25,138 nt of DNA from TMED8 sp038125725 (GCA_038125725.1 JAYPEK010000055.1:1-25138); one strand, 5' to 3'; shown: positions 7,769-14,196, numbered from the stretch's first letter. Notes: generated by a model not told the origin, from the sequence alone. Numbers and translations are program-made.

Positions 7769-8979
7769 TTCGGGGTTCCTCCGCAGTCAATGATGGCATG
7801 TGCGGCCATTTCGTCAATTTCCGCGTCGTCGAGCTCCAGCAATTCCTTCAGCACGGCGCGAGTGTCCGCACCCTCGGGCCGGCCGGCCCAGCGCACGCCC
7901 CCCGGCGTGCGCAGCAGTTTCGGCACCACGCCCGGCACCGTCACCGAACCCATCTCGTCGCTCGGCACCGTGAGCAGCATGTCGCGGGCGCGGAAGTGGG
8001 CATCTTCGAAAATATCGGCAACGGTATAGATCGGTCCCGCCGGCACGCCGCCTTCGTCCAGGCGCTTGTCCAGTTCCTTCTGGTCGAGCGACGTGGTCCA
8101 GGCGGTAATGATGGCCGACAGCGTCGCCTCGTTCTCGTTCCTTGTCACCGCGTCGGCAAAGCGGGGGTCGTCTTTCAGTTCCGGCATGCCCATGGCATCG
8201 CAGAGGCGCCGAAACGTCGAGGTATTGCCCGCCGCGATATGGATGTAGCCGCCGTCGCGGGTGGCGAACAGGTCGTTCGGCGCATGCCCCGGCAGCTTCG
8301 CCCCGGCGCGCTCGGCGACGATGCCGAGCTTCTCGTAGGTGGGGATCAGGCCTTCCATGACGGTGAAGGCGGATTCGTAAAGTGCGGCGTCGATGCACTG
8401 GCCGAGGCCGGTGTCCTTCCGGTGATAGAGCGCCATCATCGTGCCGAGCGCGGCATAGACGCCGGTCATGTAATCGGTCAGCGGCACGGCGGCGCGCGAC
8501 GGCGGCCGGTCGGGATCGCCGATGATTCCCCTGAGCCCGCTCAGGCCTTCGCCGATGATGCCGAAGCCCGGTCGCTCGCGGTTGGGGCCGGTCTGGCCGA
8601 AGCCGCTGATCCGGACCATGACGATGCCCGGGTTGAGCGCCGCCAGGTCGTCATAGCCGAGCCCCCATTTCTCCATGGTGCCGGGGCGGAAGTTCTCGAT
8701 CAGCACATCGACCTTGGCGACCAGGCGGCGGATCACGTCGCGGCCCTCGTCGGTGCGCAGGTTCACCGACGCGATCCGCTTGTTGCGCGACAGGCTGGCC
8801 CAGGTGAGCGATTTCCCTTCGAACTGTTCGCCGAAGGTGCGCGCCGGGTCGCCGTCGGGCTGCTCGATCTTGATCACCTCGGCGCCGAAATCGGCCAGCA
8901 GCCGGCCGCAATAGGGACCGGCGACCGTCGATCCCAGTTCCAGCACCCGGCATCCCTGCAAGGGTCCATTCTCATACAT
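7765..8979 (-). CDS. CaiB/BaiF-type (class III) CoA-transferase
   Basis: Transfers CoA between a CoA thioester and a free carboxylic acid in the cytosol, usually to activate a substrate for breakdown. With the start chosen at the ATG at 8979 the protein has 404 residues, normal for the family. That ATG is preceded by a GGGGGGA ribosome-binding site and begins directly before the conserved GCRVLELGS. An upstream in-frame ATG at 9006 would add nine residues. Family motifs: LADFGAEVIKIE, the NKRIASVNL and ENFRPGTMEKWGLGYDDL segments, and SGFGQTGP. The catalytic Asp is D169 in PLTDYMTG. It is the first gene of a minus-strand operon with the GrdB-like gene (4-bp overlap) and probably the TauD-like gene. 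The acid it activates is unknown; carnitine-like, aromatic and branched acids are all handled by relatives. Confidence 0.93.
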   Translation of the reverse strand: MYENGPLQGCRVLELGSTVAGPYCGRLLADFGAEVIKIEQPDGDPARTFGEQFEGKSLTWASLSRNKRIASVNLRTDEGRDVIRRLVAKVDVLIENFRPGTMEKWGLGYDDLAALNPGIVMVRISGFGQTGPNRERPGFGIIGEGLSGLRGIIGDPDRPPSRAAVPLTDYMTGVYAALGTMMALYHRKDTGLGQCIDAALYESAFTVMEGLIPTYEKLGIVAERAGAKLPGHAPNDLFATRDGGYIHIAAGNTSTFRRLCDAMGMPELKDDPRFADAVTRNENEATLSAIITAWTTSLDQKELDKRLDEGGVPAGPIYTVADIFEDAHFRARDMLLTVPSDEMGSVTVPGVVPKLLRTPGGVRWAGRPEGADTRAVLKELLELDDAEIDEMAAHAIIDCGGTPK

Positions 8980-9092
8980 GCCGGCAATCCCCCCTACGGC
9001 AAACATGGCTTCGGTGCGGCGATCTTAGGTCCGGCGGGGAAGGCGATCAAACGGCGATGCCATGTGCACAAGGAATGCCGGCCCCAAATATT

Positions 9093-9120
9093 TTGCCAAA
9101 GCCCCGGTTGTGGGTATGAT
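9093..9120 (+). promoter_or_regulatory. Sigma-70-like promoter for the small membrane protein
   Basis: TTGCCA (9093-9098) and TATGAT (9115-9120) are separated by 16 bp; each hexamer matches consensus at five of six positions. Transcription would start near 9127, about 55 nt before the ATG at 9182. It is one of the best promoter matches in the window. Confidence 0.65.
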
Positions 9121-9181
9121 CCGCAGATATGAAGCAGCGCCGCCATGGCCGCTGAAGGGTGAATAACAGGGGAGAGTCTCC

Positions 9182-9298
9182 ATGCAACAGAACGAATCCT
9201 TTTCGATCGCTGGCCTGACCAAGGTGCTGGTCTACGGCGCCGCCACCGCGATCGGCCTGGTCGTGGCCGTTTTGATCATTCTGAAAATCTTCATCTAA
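9182..9298 (+). CDS. 38-residue single-span membrane protein
   Basis: A short gene of 38 codons: a polar N-terminus MQQNESFSIAGLTK, then a hydrophobic stretch at about residues 15-38 with a small GAATAIG segment, ending LKIFI. This looks like one transmembrane helix with almost no C-terminal tail. A good Shine-Dalgarno (GGGGAGAG) sits 5-6 nt before the ATG. A near-consensus promoter lies about 60 bp upstream, and a strong intrinsic terminator begins 33 bp after the stop. The coding call rests mainly on this complete transcription unit. Small proteins of this shape are often subunits or regulators of membrane complexes, such as respiratory oxidases or Sec components. I do not recognise the family. 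It stands in front of tpiA, where relatives often carry tpiA directly divergent from ppiD. Confidence 0.75.
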   Translation: MQQNESFSIAGLTKVLVYGAATAIGLVVAVLIILKIFI

Positions 9299-9330
9299 GC
9301 GGCGCCGGGGCGGCGCCCTGGCTGTTCGGC

Positions 9331-9375
9331 GGGAACGCACCCCCGGAAACGGGATGGCGTTCCCGTTTTCTATTG
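9331..9375 (+). terminator. Intrinsic terminator after the small membrane protein gene
   Basis: An 8-bp stem, GGGAACGC (9331-9338) with GCGTTCCC (9357-9364), encloses an inner CCCG-GAAA-CGGG stem with a GNRA-type loop. It is followed by GTTTTCTATT. This is the clearest rho-independent terminator in the window, and it separates the small gene from tpiA. Confidence 0.8.
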
Positions 9376-9434
9376 CCGGGCGCCCATTGACTCTCGCGCA
9401 TGGCTGTCCGACAACTCAGAGAAGCGGGGACACC

Positions 9435-9467
9435 ATGACGCAACAGAGATCCGAAACGGAGAACTAA
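9435..9467 (+). CDS. Possible 10-codon leader ORF before tpiA
   Basis: ATG at 9435 opens a frame encoding MTQQRSETEN and stops with TAA at 9465-9467, one base before the tpiA ATG. GGGGA lies about 5 nt upstream of the ATG. Translation of it would deliver ribosomes onto the tpiA start. The tpiA gene also has its own GGAGAA site inside this ORF. It has no runs of any single amino acid, so a classical attenuation role is not suggested. It may be chance. Confidence 0.3.
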   Translation: MTQQRSETEN

Positions 9468-9468
9468 G

Positions 9469-10233
9469 ATGGCTGCAAAACGACGCCCCCTGATCGCCGG
9501 CAACTGGAAGATGAACGGCCTGAAGAAGGACGCCCGCGCGCTCGCCGGCGCGCTCGGTACCCGCTTGAAGAAGCTGAAAACCAAGCCCGGCTTCGACATG
9601 CTGGTCTGCCCGCCGGCGCCGCTGATCGGTCCGGCGGTCGACGCCGTCAAGGGCACCGGTCTCGCCGTCGGCGGCCAGGATTGCCACATGGCGGCCGCTG
9701 GCGCGCATACCGGCGACGTCAGCGCGGAACTCTTGAAGTCCATGGGCTGCAAGTTCGTCATCGTCGGCCACTCGGAACGCCGCACCGACCACGCGGAAAC
9801 CGACAAGATGGTCAAGGCCAAGGCGGAAGCGGCGCTGGCGGCGGGCCTCAAGGTGATCGTCTGCATCGGCGAGACCCTGAAGGAGCGCAAGGCCGGACAG
9901 ACGCTGAACATCAACCGAAAGCAGCTTCGCGGCTCGCTGCCGGATGGCGCCACGGCGGCCAACACCGTCATCGCCTATGAGCCCGTCTGGGCCATCGGCA
10001 CCGGCGAGGTGGCGACGCCGGAACAGGCGCAGGAAGTGCACGCCGCCATCAGGAAAGCGCTGAAGAGCAAGCTGGGCGCGGCGGAAGCCGACAAGATGCG
10101 CATCCTCTATGGCGGCTCGATGAAGCCCGGCAACGCCGCCGAACTGCTGGCGCAGCCCGACATCGACGGCGGCCTGATCGGCGGCGCGGCGCTGACGGTC
10201 AAGGACTTCTGGGGCATCGCCGAAGCGGTCTAG
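9469..10233 (+). CDS. tpiA: Triosephosphate isomerase
   Basis: Interconverts dihydroxyacetone phosphate and glyceraldehyde 3-phosphate in glycolysis and gluconeogenesis; cytosolic, normally a dimer. The 254-residue length is standard. Catalytic residues are all present: N12 and K14 in GNWKMNG, H101 in IVGHSERR and E171 in AYEPVWAIGTG. The flexible lid is WAIGTG, and the phosphate-binding YGGSMKPGNAAELL and GGLIGGAAL follow. The ATG at 9469 has GGAGAA about 7 nt upstream. A TTGACT near 9387 could be a -35 box but lacks a good -10. The next gene follows after 9 bp, so the two are likely cotranscribed. In many alphaproteobacteria secG follows tpiA; here it does not. Confidence 0.98.
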   Translation: MAAKRRPLIAGNWKMNGLKKDARALAGALGTRLKKLKTKPGFDMLVCPPAPLIGPAVDAVKGTGLAVGGQDCHMAAAGAHTGDVSAELLKSMGCKFVIVGHSERRTDHAETDKMVKAKAEAALAAGLKVIVCIGETLKERKAGQTLNINRKQLRGSLPDGATAANTVIAYEPVWAIGTGEVATPEQAQEVHAAIRKALKSKLGAAEADKMRILYGGSMKPGNAAELLAQPDIDGGLIGGAALTVKDFWGIAEAV

Positions 10234-10242
10234 CGCGGTCCC

Positions 10243-10962
10243 ATGAGCGGCCCCGACTACGACGAACTGTTCAAGGGCCGGCCCGGCAGCGTGCTGGGCC
10301 GGCACCGCGATCCCGAACCGACGCCGGAAGAACGCAAGGCCGTCGAGGCGAAAATTCGCCGCGCCCAGGAAAAGCGCCCGGCCAAGGAGAGGCCCTGGAA
10401 CAACAACGGCCGGCGCCTGCCGCCGGGCCAGGCGAAAACCGATGATTTCCCGGTCCTCGATCTCGGCCACCGGCCGCTGATCGATACCCGCGACTGGCGG
10501 CTCGCGGTGGCGGGCGCCGTCGAGCGGCGGCTCGATTGGGACTGGCAGGCCTTCATGGCGGCCCCACAAACGACGATCACCACCGACATTCACTGCGTCA
10601 CCGAATGGTCGCGCTTCGACAACGCCTGGCAGGGCGTGGCGGGACGCACGCTGCTTGAGATCGTCCGCCCGCGCCCGGAGGCCAGGTTCCTGGTGTTCCA
10701 CAGCTTTGATGGCTACACCACCAACCTGCCGATCGAACGCTTCCAAGCCGACGACGCGCTTCTGGCGCACGCCTGGCAGGGCGAGCCCCTGGCGCGCGAA
10801 CACGGCGGCCCGGTGCGCGCCGTCATCCCGAGCCTGTATTTCTGGAAAAGCGCCAAGTGGGTGAAACACATCGCAGTGCTGGAGCGTGACGCGCCCGGCT
10901 ACTGGGAGACACGCGGTTACCACAACGACGGCGACCCGTGGAAACAGCAGCGCTACGGATAA
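10243..10962 (+). CDS. Sulfite-oxidase-fold molybdopterin-dependent oxidoreductase, cytosolic form
   Basis: A 239-residue protein with the sulfite oxidase molybdopterin-binding fold. The Moco-ligating cysteine is C118 in DIHCVTEWSRFDN, a strongly conserved context, followed by HSFDGYTTNLP (153-163), GGPVRAVIPSLYFWKSAKWVK (188-208) and GYWETRGYHNDGDPW near the C-terminus. The first 60 residues are charged, with no twin-arginine or Sec signal, so unlike MsrP (YedY) it should stay in the cytosol. There is no haem or dimerisation domain, so the electron partner is unknown. It begins 9 bp after tpiA. Relatives are annotated as molybdopterin-dependent oxidoreductases of unknown substrate. Its location next to tpiA does not suggest one. 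Confidence 0.88.
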   Translation: MSGPDYDELFKGRPGSVLGRHRDPEPTPEERKAVEAKIRRAQEKRPAKERPWNNNGRRLPPGQAKTDDFPVLDLGHRPLIDTRDWRLAVAGAVERRLDWDWQAFMAAPQTTITTDIHCVTEWSRFDNAWQGVAGRTLLEIVRPRPEARFLVFHSFDGYTTNLPIERFQADDALLAHAWQGEPLAREHGGPVRAVIPSLYFWKSAKWVKHIAVLERDAPGYWETRGYHNDGDPWKQQRYG

Positions 10963-10971
10963 AAACTGCGC

Positions 10972-10977
10972 TATAAT
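10972..10977 (+). promoter_or_regulatory. Perfect -10 box placed for leaderless transcription
   Basis: TATAAT lies 6 nt before the ATG at 10984. If used as a -10 box, transcription would begin at or within a base or two of that ATG. No good -35 hexamer is found at 16-18 bp, and there is no extended -10 TG. No Shine-Dalgarno fits between the box and the start codon. Confidence 0.4.
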
Positions 10978-10983
10978 CCCAGC

Positions 10984-11535
10984 ATGTGGCGCCTGATTGT
11001 CCTGTCTGTTCTGTTGAGCCTCGGCTTCGCCGGGCGGGCGGAGGCCTGCGGGCCCCGGGTGGAAATCCGTTTCTACGAGGACGCCGGCGGCGACGTCTTC
11101 GAGATCGTCAACAAGAGCCAGGAAGACTGGTCGCTGGAGTCGCTGGTGCTGACGCTGACCGGTTCGGCCGGGCGGCTGGTGTTCGATACCGCCGACGGCG
11201 GCCTCGGCGCCTCCATGTACCAGCCCTTCGCGGCATGGAACGGCGAGGGGGAAGGGGACGTGGGCTACCAGGGCGCGACCCCTGTCGACGACGGCGCGGA
11301 AGTGGTGGCGCTGACCTTCACCAAGTTCGGCCCCGGCAAGACCTTCACCTTCATCGTCGACGTGGACGACCGGCTGGAAGACAGTTTCAGCCAAGCGACG
11401 GTCACCGACGCCGAGATCGAAGGCGCGTCGGGCGCGGCGAGCATGGTCAAGACGGGCGGCGAGGAAAGCCGCATCGAAGGTGCTTTTCTCACGCGCGGCG
11501 TCGCGGTCCTGGGCGGCGGCGGCCTCTGCGCCTAA
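10984..11535 (+). CDS. Secreted protein of unknown function
   Basis: A 183-residue protein with a Sec signal peptide (MWRLIVLSVLLSLGFAGRAEA, cleavage predicted after A21). The mature part is acidic and beta-rich in appearance, with an FDTADGG segment and an FTFIVDVDDR segment (122-130) that look like a calcium- or ligand-binding beta-sandwich. The arrangement resembles proteins annotated as 'aggregation factor core', but this is by eye only. The mature chain has one Cys at each end, C22 and C182, which could form a disulfide joining the termini. The sequence before C22 is not a good lipobox. No ribosome-binding site precedes the ATG; a TATAAT 6 nt upstream suggests leaderless expression, though readthrough from the molybdoenzyme gene 21 bp upstream is also possible. 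It converges on the cyclase gene with 3 bp between stops. Confidence 0.75.
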   Translation: MWRLIVLSVLLSLGFAGRAEACGPRVEIRFYEDAGGDVFEIVNKSQEDWSLESLVLTLTGSAGRLVFDTADGGLGASMYQPFAAWNGEGEGDVGYQGATPVDDGAEVVALTFTKFGPGKTFTFIVDVDDRLEDSFSQATVTDAEIEGASGAASMVKTGGEESRIEGAFLTRGVAVLGGGGLCA

Positions 11536-11538
11536 CGA

Positions 11539-13062
11539 TCAGTCGGCCTTCGCCGGCTCCAGTTCGAAAACTTCCGCCACCGTCAGCCCGGCAATATCGT
11601 CGAATTTGGCATTCTGCGGATCGGCAAGGTCGATCAGGTTGGAAACGCGCGAATAGGTCTCCGGCACCAGCACCGGTTCACGCTCGCCGTCCGAGCGGGT
11701 GATGCCGTAGCGAACCCGCCGGCGCTCGGAGGCCGCGAGCTTGCCGATCAGGCTCTTGGTCGCCCAGATGGCGCCGTCGCGCGCCAGATCGCTCAACCGT
11801 GCCGCCATGTTGATGGTATCGCCGAGCACCGTGAACTCCACATGCGTCGGCGTCTGGAAGGTACCGAACCATTCCTGGCCCTCGTGGATGCCGATGTTGA
11901 GGATCAGGTCGTTGAGCCAGTTCTTGTCGCCGCGCCAGCGCCGGCTGATCTCGCCCATTTCGGCGCGCATGTCCTGGGCGCAGGCGAGCGCGTTGATGAG
12001 GTAGTTGGAATCCGGCTGCGGAAAGAAATAGCAGACCATGCCGTCGCCCACGTGCTTGCCGTGAGTGCCGAAGTGACGGCGCAGGATCGGCTCCATGGCA
12101 CCCCAGATATCATTGATGAGCTGGAAGTATTCCTCCGGCGGCAGTTCGGCGCAGATACGGACCGAGTTCTGCAGGTCGGCAACCAGCACGGTCAAGTCGG
12201 TCAGGTACGGGCGGCGGCGCTTCAGCAGATCGCGGATGACGATGTCACGGCGCGAAAGCAGCGCCATCAATTCATCGCCGGCATTGTCGATGGGTGAATA
12301 GGCAAAGAAGATGCCCTCGCGGAAGAACGAGGCGTGTACCGAATACCAGCGCGCCGGCTCGCCGCGCGGTGCCAGGTTGACTTCCGTCTTCACCAGCATG
12401 CCGCCGGACTGCGGCTCGACGTCGTCGTAGACGCGGGCCAAGCGCTCGGTCTCGCGGAAATCGCCATCAAAGCCGTCCATGTCGATCAGGCTGGAGCGCG
12501 CCAGGCGGCGCTTGGCGATGGCGAGATGAAACCGCAGCAGTTCCTCGAATCCCTCCGAGCCGGTGAGCACCGGCGCGGTCAGGGCCAGGTTGAAGAACTT
12601 GCGCTCGGCGATGTCGCTGGAAAGCTCGATCTCGCGCCCAAGCAGATCCTGGAACGCCGCATCGTTGGCCCATTCCAGCTCGAAGCGGCCGTTGACCATG
12701 TAGGCGGGCGCGTCGATCTGGTCGATGGTGAGACGAAGCCCGCCCGGCGGGCGCACCGCCCGCGGCGGCCGCGCCGGACTTTCCGTGGCCGGCTGATCGC
12801 CGATGATCGAGACGATTCTGGTCATCGATTTTCCCTCTTTTTTGAGTTTTTTCACCCGTTCCAGGGTGTTGAGCACAGAGGAAGGGAAGAACCCGATGCG
12901 CGGCGTCGTCCGCCCGGTACCGGGTTTCATGCCAACGGCGGGTTTCGGCAGCAGGCCGAGTTGAATGTAGTTGTTCAAGGTGGCGCGGGAGATTCCGGCT
13001 TCCGCCATGATCTCCTTGCTGGTCAGTAAAACCGGTTCCTTAACGAACATGCGTCGGACCAC
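11539..13062 (-). CDS. MerR-type HTH, PAS-like sensor and class III adenylate cyclase fusion
   Basis: A 507-residue cytosolic protein. Residues about 11-90 form a MerR-type winged helix: SKEIMAEAGISRATLNNYI, then LGLLPKP, and a helix with LKKEGKSM. Residues about 110-260 look PAS-like (APAYMVNGRFELEWANDAAF), a likely sensory region. Residues about 285-425 are a class III cyclase catalytic domain with all key residues: metal-binding D296 (VADLQNS) and D340 (VGDG), substrate-specifying K336 and T411 (EFTVLGD), and transition-state N418 and R422 (INMAARL). Lys/Thr indicates the IIIb subclass, which makes cAMP in characterised members. The start is GTG at 13062 with AAGGGA upstream; ATG at 13050 is the alternative. 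No transmembrane segment is visible. Cyclases are usually linked to membrane, GAF, PAS or CHASE modules; a DNA-binding N-terminus is unusual. The AT-rich control region lies directly upstream. Confidence 0.88.
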   Translation of the reverse strand: MVRRMFVKEPVLLTSKEIMAEAGISRATLNNYIQLGLLPKPAVGMKPGTGRTTPRIGFFPSSVLNTLERVKKLKKEGKSMTRIVSIIGDQPATESPARPPRAVRPPGGLRLTIDQIDAPAYMVNGRFELEWANDAAFQDLLGREIELSSDIAERKFFNLALTAPVLTGSEGFEELLRFHLAIAKRRLARSSLIDMDGFDGDFRETERLARVYDDVEPQSGGMLVKTEVNLAPRGEPARWYSVHASFFREGIFFAYSPIDNAGDELMALLSRRDIVIRDLLKRRRPYLTDLTVLVADLQNSVRICAELPPEEYFQLINDIWGAMEPILRRHFGTHGKHVGDGMVCYFFPQPDSNYLINALACAQDMRAEMGEISRRWRGDKNWLNDLILNIGIHEGQEWFGTFQTPTHVEFTVLGDTINMAARLSDLARDGAIWATKSLIGKLAASERRRVRYGITRSDGEREPVLVPETYSRVSNLIDLADPQNAKFDDIAGLTVAEVFELEPAKAD

Positions 13063-13115
13063 CCATTCCCTTCACATGAGATTCGTTTTAGGCCCGCCGG
13101 AGTCCAGTGTAAACA

Positions 13116-13145
13116 GTTTCTTAAGGTTACTGTCAGGTTTCTTAA
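13116..13145. repeat. Direct repeat GTTTCTTAA, two copies 21 bp apart
   Basis: GTTTCTTAA occurs at 13116-13124 and again at 13137-13145. The 21-bp step is two helical turns, so both copies face the same side of the DNA. They lie 54-83 bp upstream of the cyclase start, where an operator would be expected. The binding factor is unknown. Confidence 0.5.
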
Positions 13146-13174
13146 TCCTCCAGACTTGCTTTAAAACCCTGTTT

Positions 13175-13190
13175 TCATAAGATTTTATGA
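13175..13190. repeat. Inverted repeat TCATAA-GATT-TTATGA
   Basis: A 6-bp perfect dyad with a 4-base centre in the AT-rich control region. It is short enough to be chance in AT-rich DNA, but it lies in line with the other repeats. Confidence 0.35.
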
Positions 13191-13214
13191 TCAATTTACA
13201 AGATATCGCGTAGA

Positions 13215-13233
13215 ATAGGCTCGCCGAGCCTAT
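13215..13233. repeat. 19-bp palindrome, candidate operator
   Basis: ATAGGCTCG and its exact reverse complement CGAGCCTAT flank a single central C. It is a perfect 9-bp dyad with a GC-rich core inside AT-rich flanks, which is typical of an operator for a dimeric repressor or activator. The neighbouring MerR-cyclase is one candidate binder. No sigma-70 boxes with MerR-like 19-bp spacing frame it convincingly. Confidence 0.55.
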
Positions 13234-13235
13234 AG

Positions 13236-13267
13236 ATTTAGACAGTTAAAATATTAATTGTCTAAAT
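13236..13267. repeat. 32-bp imperfect palindrome, operator or hairpin
   Basis: ATTTAGACA (13236-13244) and TGTCTAAAT (13259-13267) are perfect 9-bp arms. After one G-T mismatch, TTAA pairs with TTAA around an AATA centre, so the dyad extends to 14 positions per arm. It starts 2 bp after the 19-bp palindrome and 78 bp before the TauD-like ATG. As DNA it could be an operator; as RNA it could form a hairpin in the leader. Confidence 0.55.
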
Positions 13268-13344
13268 TATTTCTCGACTCGCAAAACGTGCGCCCGCGCG
13301 CAATCGGCTTGGGCCCGGGCGGGGCCTGTGATTTACTCCCGTCC

Positions 13345-14184
13345 ATGAACATCCAAGTGACACCGCTCTCCACCGGTATCGGCGCCGAGATTTCAGGCGT
13401 CGATCTGAAGGCGCCGGACGCCGACGTCCGCGCCGCCATCTATCAGGCCTACCTGGACCACCGCATCATCGTCATGCGCGACCAGCAGGATCTCTCCACC
13501 GACGACGTCATGGCCGCCAGCCGCATCCTCGGGCGCGAGTTGGAGCCGCACGTCTTCGTCCGCTACCACCACCCGGACACGCCGCTGGTGATGGTGCTGT
13601 CGAACCGCAAGGACGAGGCCGGCAAGGAGAAGGGGCTCCGGGACGCGGGCTCGTTCTGGCACTCCGACGTCTCCTACAAGGAGATCCCGGCCAAGGCGAC
13701 GCTGCTCTATGCGCTGGAGGTCCCAGAAGAGGGCGGCGACACGCTGTTCTGCGACATGGCGCTCGCCTATGACGGCTTGTCCGACGCGATGAAAGAACGC
13801 CTGGACGGCATGACCGCAGTGCACAACTACGCTCACACGCCACGCGAAATCTTCAAATCGGGGGAGGTGACGCCGCCGCCCGACTGCGTGCATCCGGTGA
13901 TCCGCACCAACCCGGAAACCGGCCGCAAGTCGATCTACATCAATCCATCCTATACGGTGCGCATCGAGGGCCTGAGCGGCGAAGAGAGCGAGGCGCTGAA
14001 GGACGAGATTTTTGCCCATTGCATGAAGGACGACTACTGCATGCGCTACAAGTGGCGCGCCGGCGACGTGGTCGCCTGGGACAACGCCGCCTCCATGCAC
14101 GCGGCCACCACCGACACCCTCGACCCCAGCCGCCACCGCACCATCTGGCGCACCATTATTTCAGGCGAAGGCCGGCCCGAGTAG
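13345..14184 (+). CDS. TauD/TfdA-family Fe(II)/2-oxoglutarate dioxygenase
   Basis: A 279-residue dioxygenase of the taurine/2,4-D dioxygenase family, close in length to TauD. Motifs in order: the N-terminal GIGAEISGVDL typical of the family, iron ligands H106 and D108 in FWHSDVSY, the cosubstrate region KATLLYALEVPEEGGDT (117-133), distal iron ligand H252 in DNAASMHAATTD, and the 2-oxoglutarate Arg in SRHRTIWR (262-269). The ATG at 13345 was chosen because the family N-terminus begins there; an in-frame ATG at 13258 would add 29 non-conserved residues. No ribosome-binding site is obvious. It converges with the LysR gene, stops 12 bp apart, and that regulator is next to a liv-type importer. 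Substrate is unknown. TfdA- and TauD-like activities are both possible. Confidence 0.9.
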   Translation: MNIQVTPLSTGIGAEISGVDLKAPDADVRAAIYQAYLDHRIIVMRDQQDLSTDDVMAASRILGRELEPHVFVRYHHPDTPLVMVLSNRKDEAGKEKGLRDAGSFWHSDVSYKEIPAKATLLYALEVPEEGGDTLFCDMALAYDGLSDAMKERLDGMTAVHNYAHTPREIFKSGEVTPPPDCVHPVIRTNPETGRKSIYINPSYTVRIEGLSGEESEALKDEIFAHCMKDDYCMRYKWRAGDVVAWDNAASMHAATTDTLDPSRHRTIWRTIISGEGRPE

Positions 14185-14196
14185 GCACAGCCGCGT

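Larger units (their letters stand above)
13063..13344. promoter_or_regulatory. AT-rich divergent control region
   Basis: The 282 bp between the divergently transcribed MerR-cyclase and TauD-like genes is much richer in A+T than its surroundings from about 13110 to 13275. It contains a direct repeat and three inverted repeats, listed separately, packed into about 150 bp. Divergent promoters are expected here. A possible pair on the plus strand is TAGACA (13239-13244) and TAAATT (13263-13268), 18-bp spacer, overlapping the largest dyad; the dyad gives a similar pair on the minus strand. Neither downstream start has a standard Shine-Dalgarno except the cyclase GTG. Confidence 0.55.

Noticed and set aside
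7798..9132. Long plus-strand frame opposite the CoA-transferase
   Set aside because: Antisense to a gene with a complete CaiB/BaiF motif set; composition is unlike a folded protein.
9370..11394. Long open frame (about 670 codons) on the minus strand opposite tpiA and the molybdoenzyme
   Set aside because: It is antisense to two genes with verified catalytic motifs, and crosses a terminator and a promoter. It is a GC-driven shadow frame.
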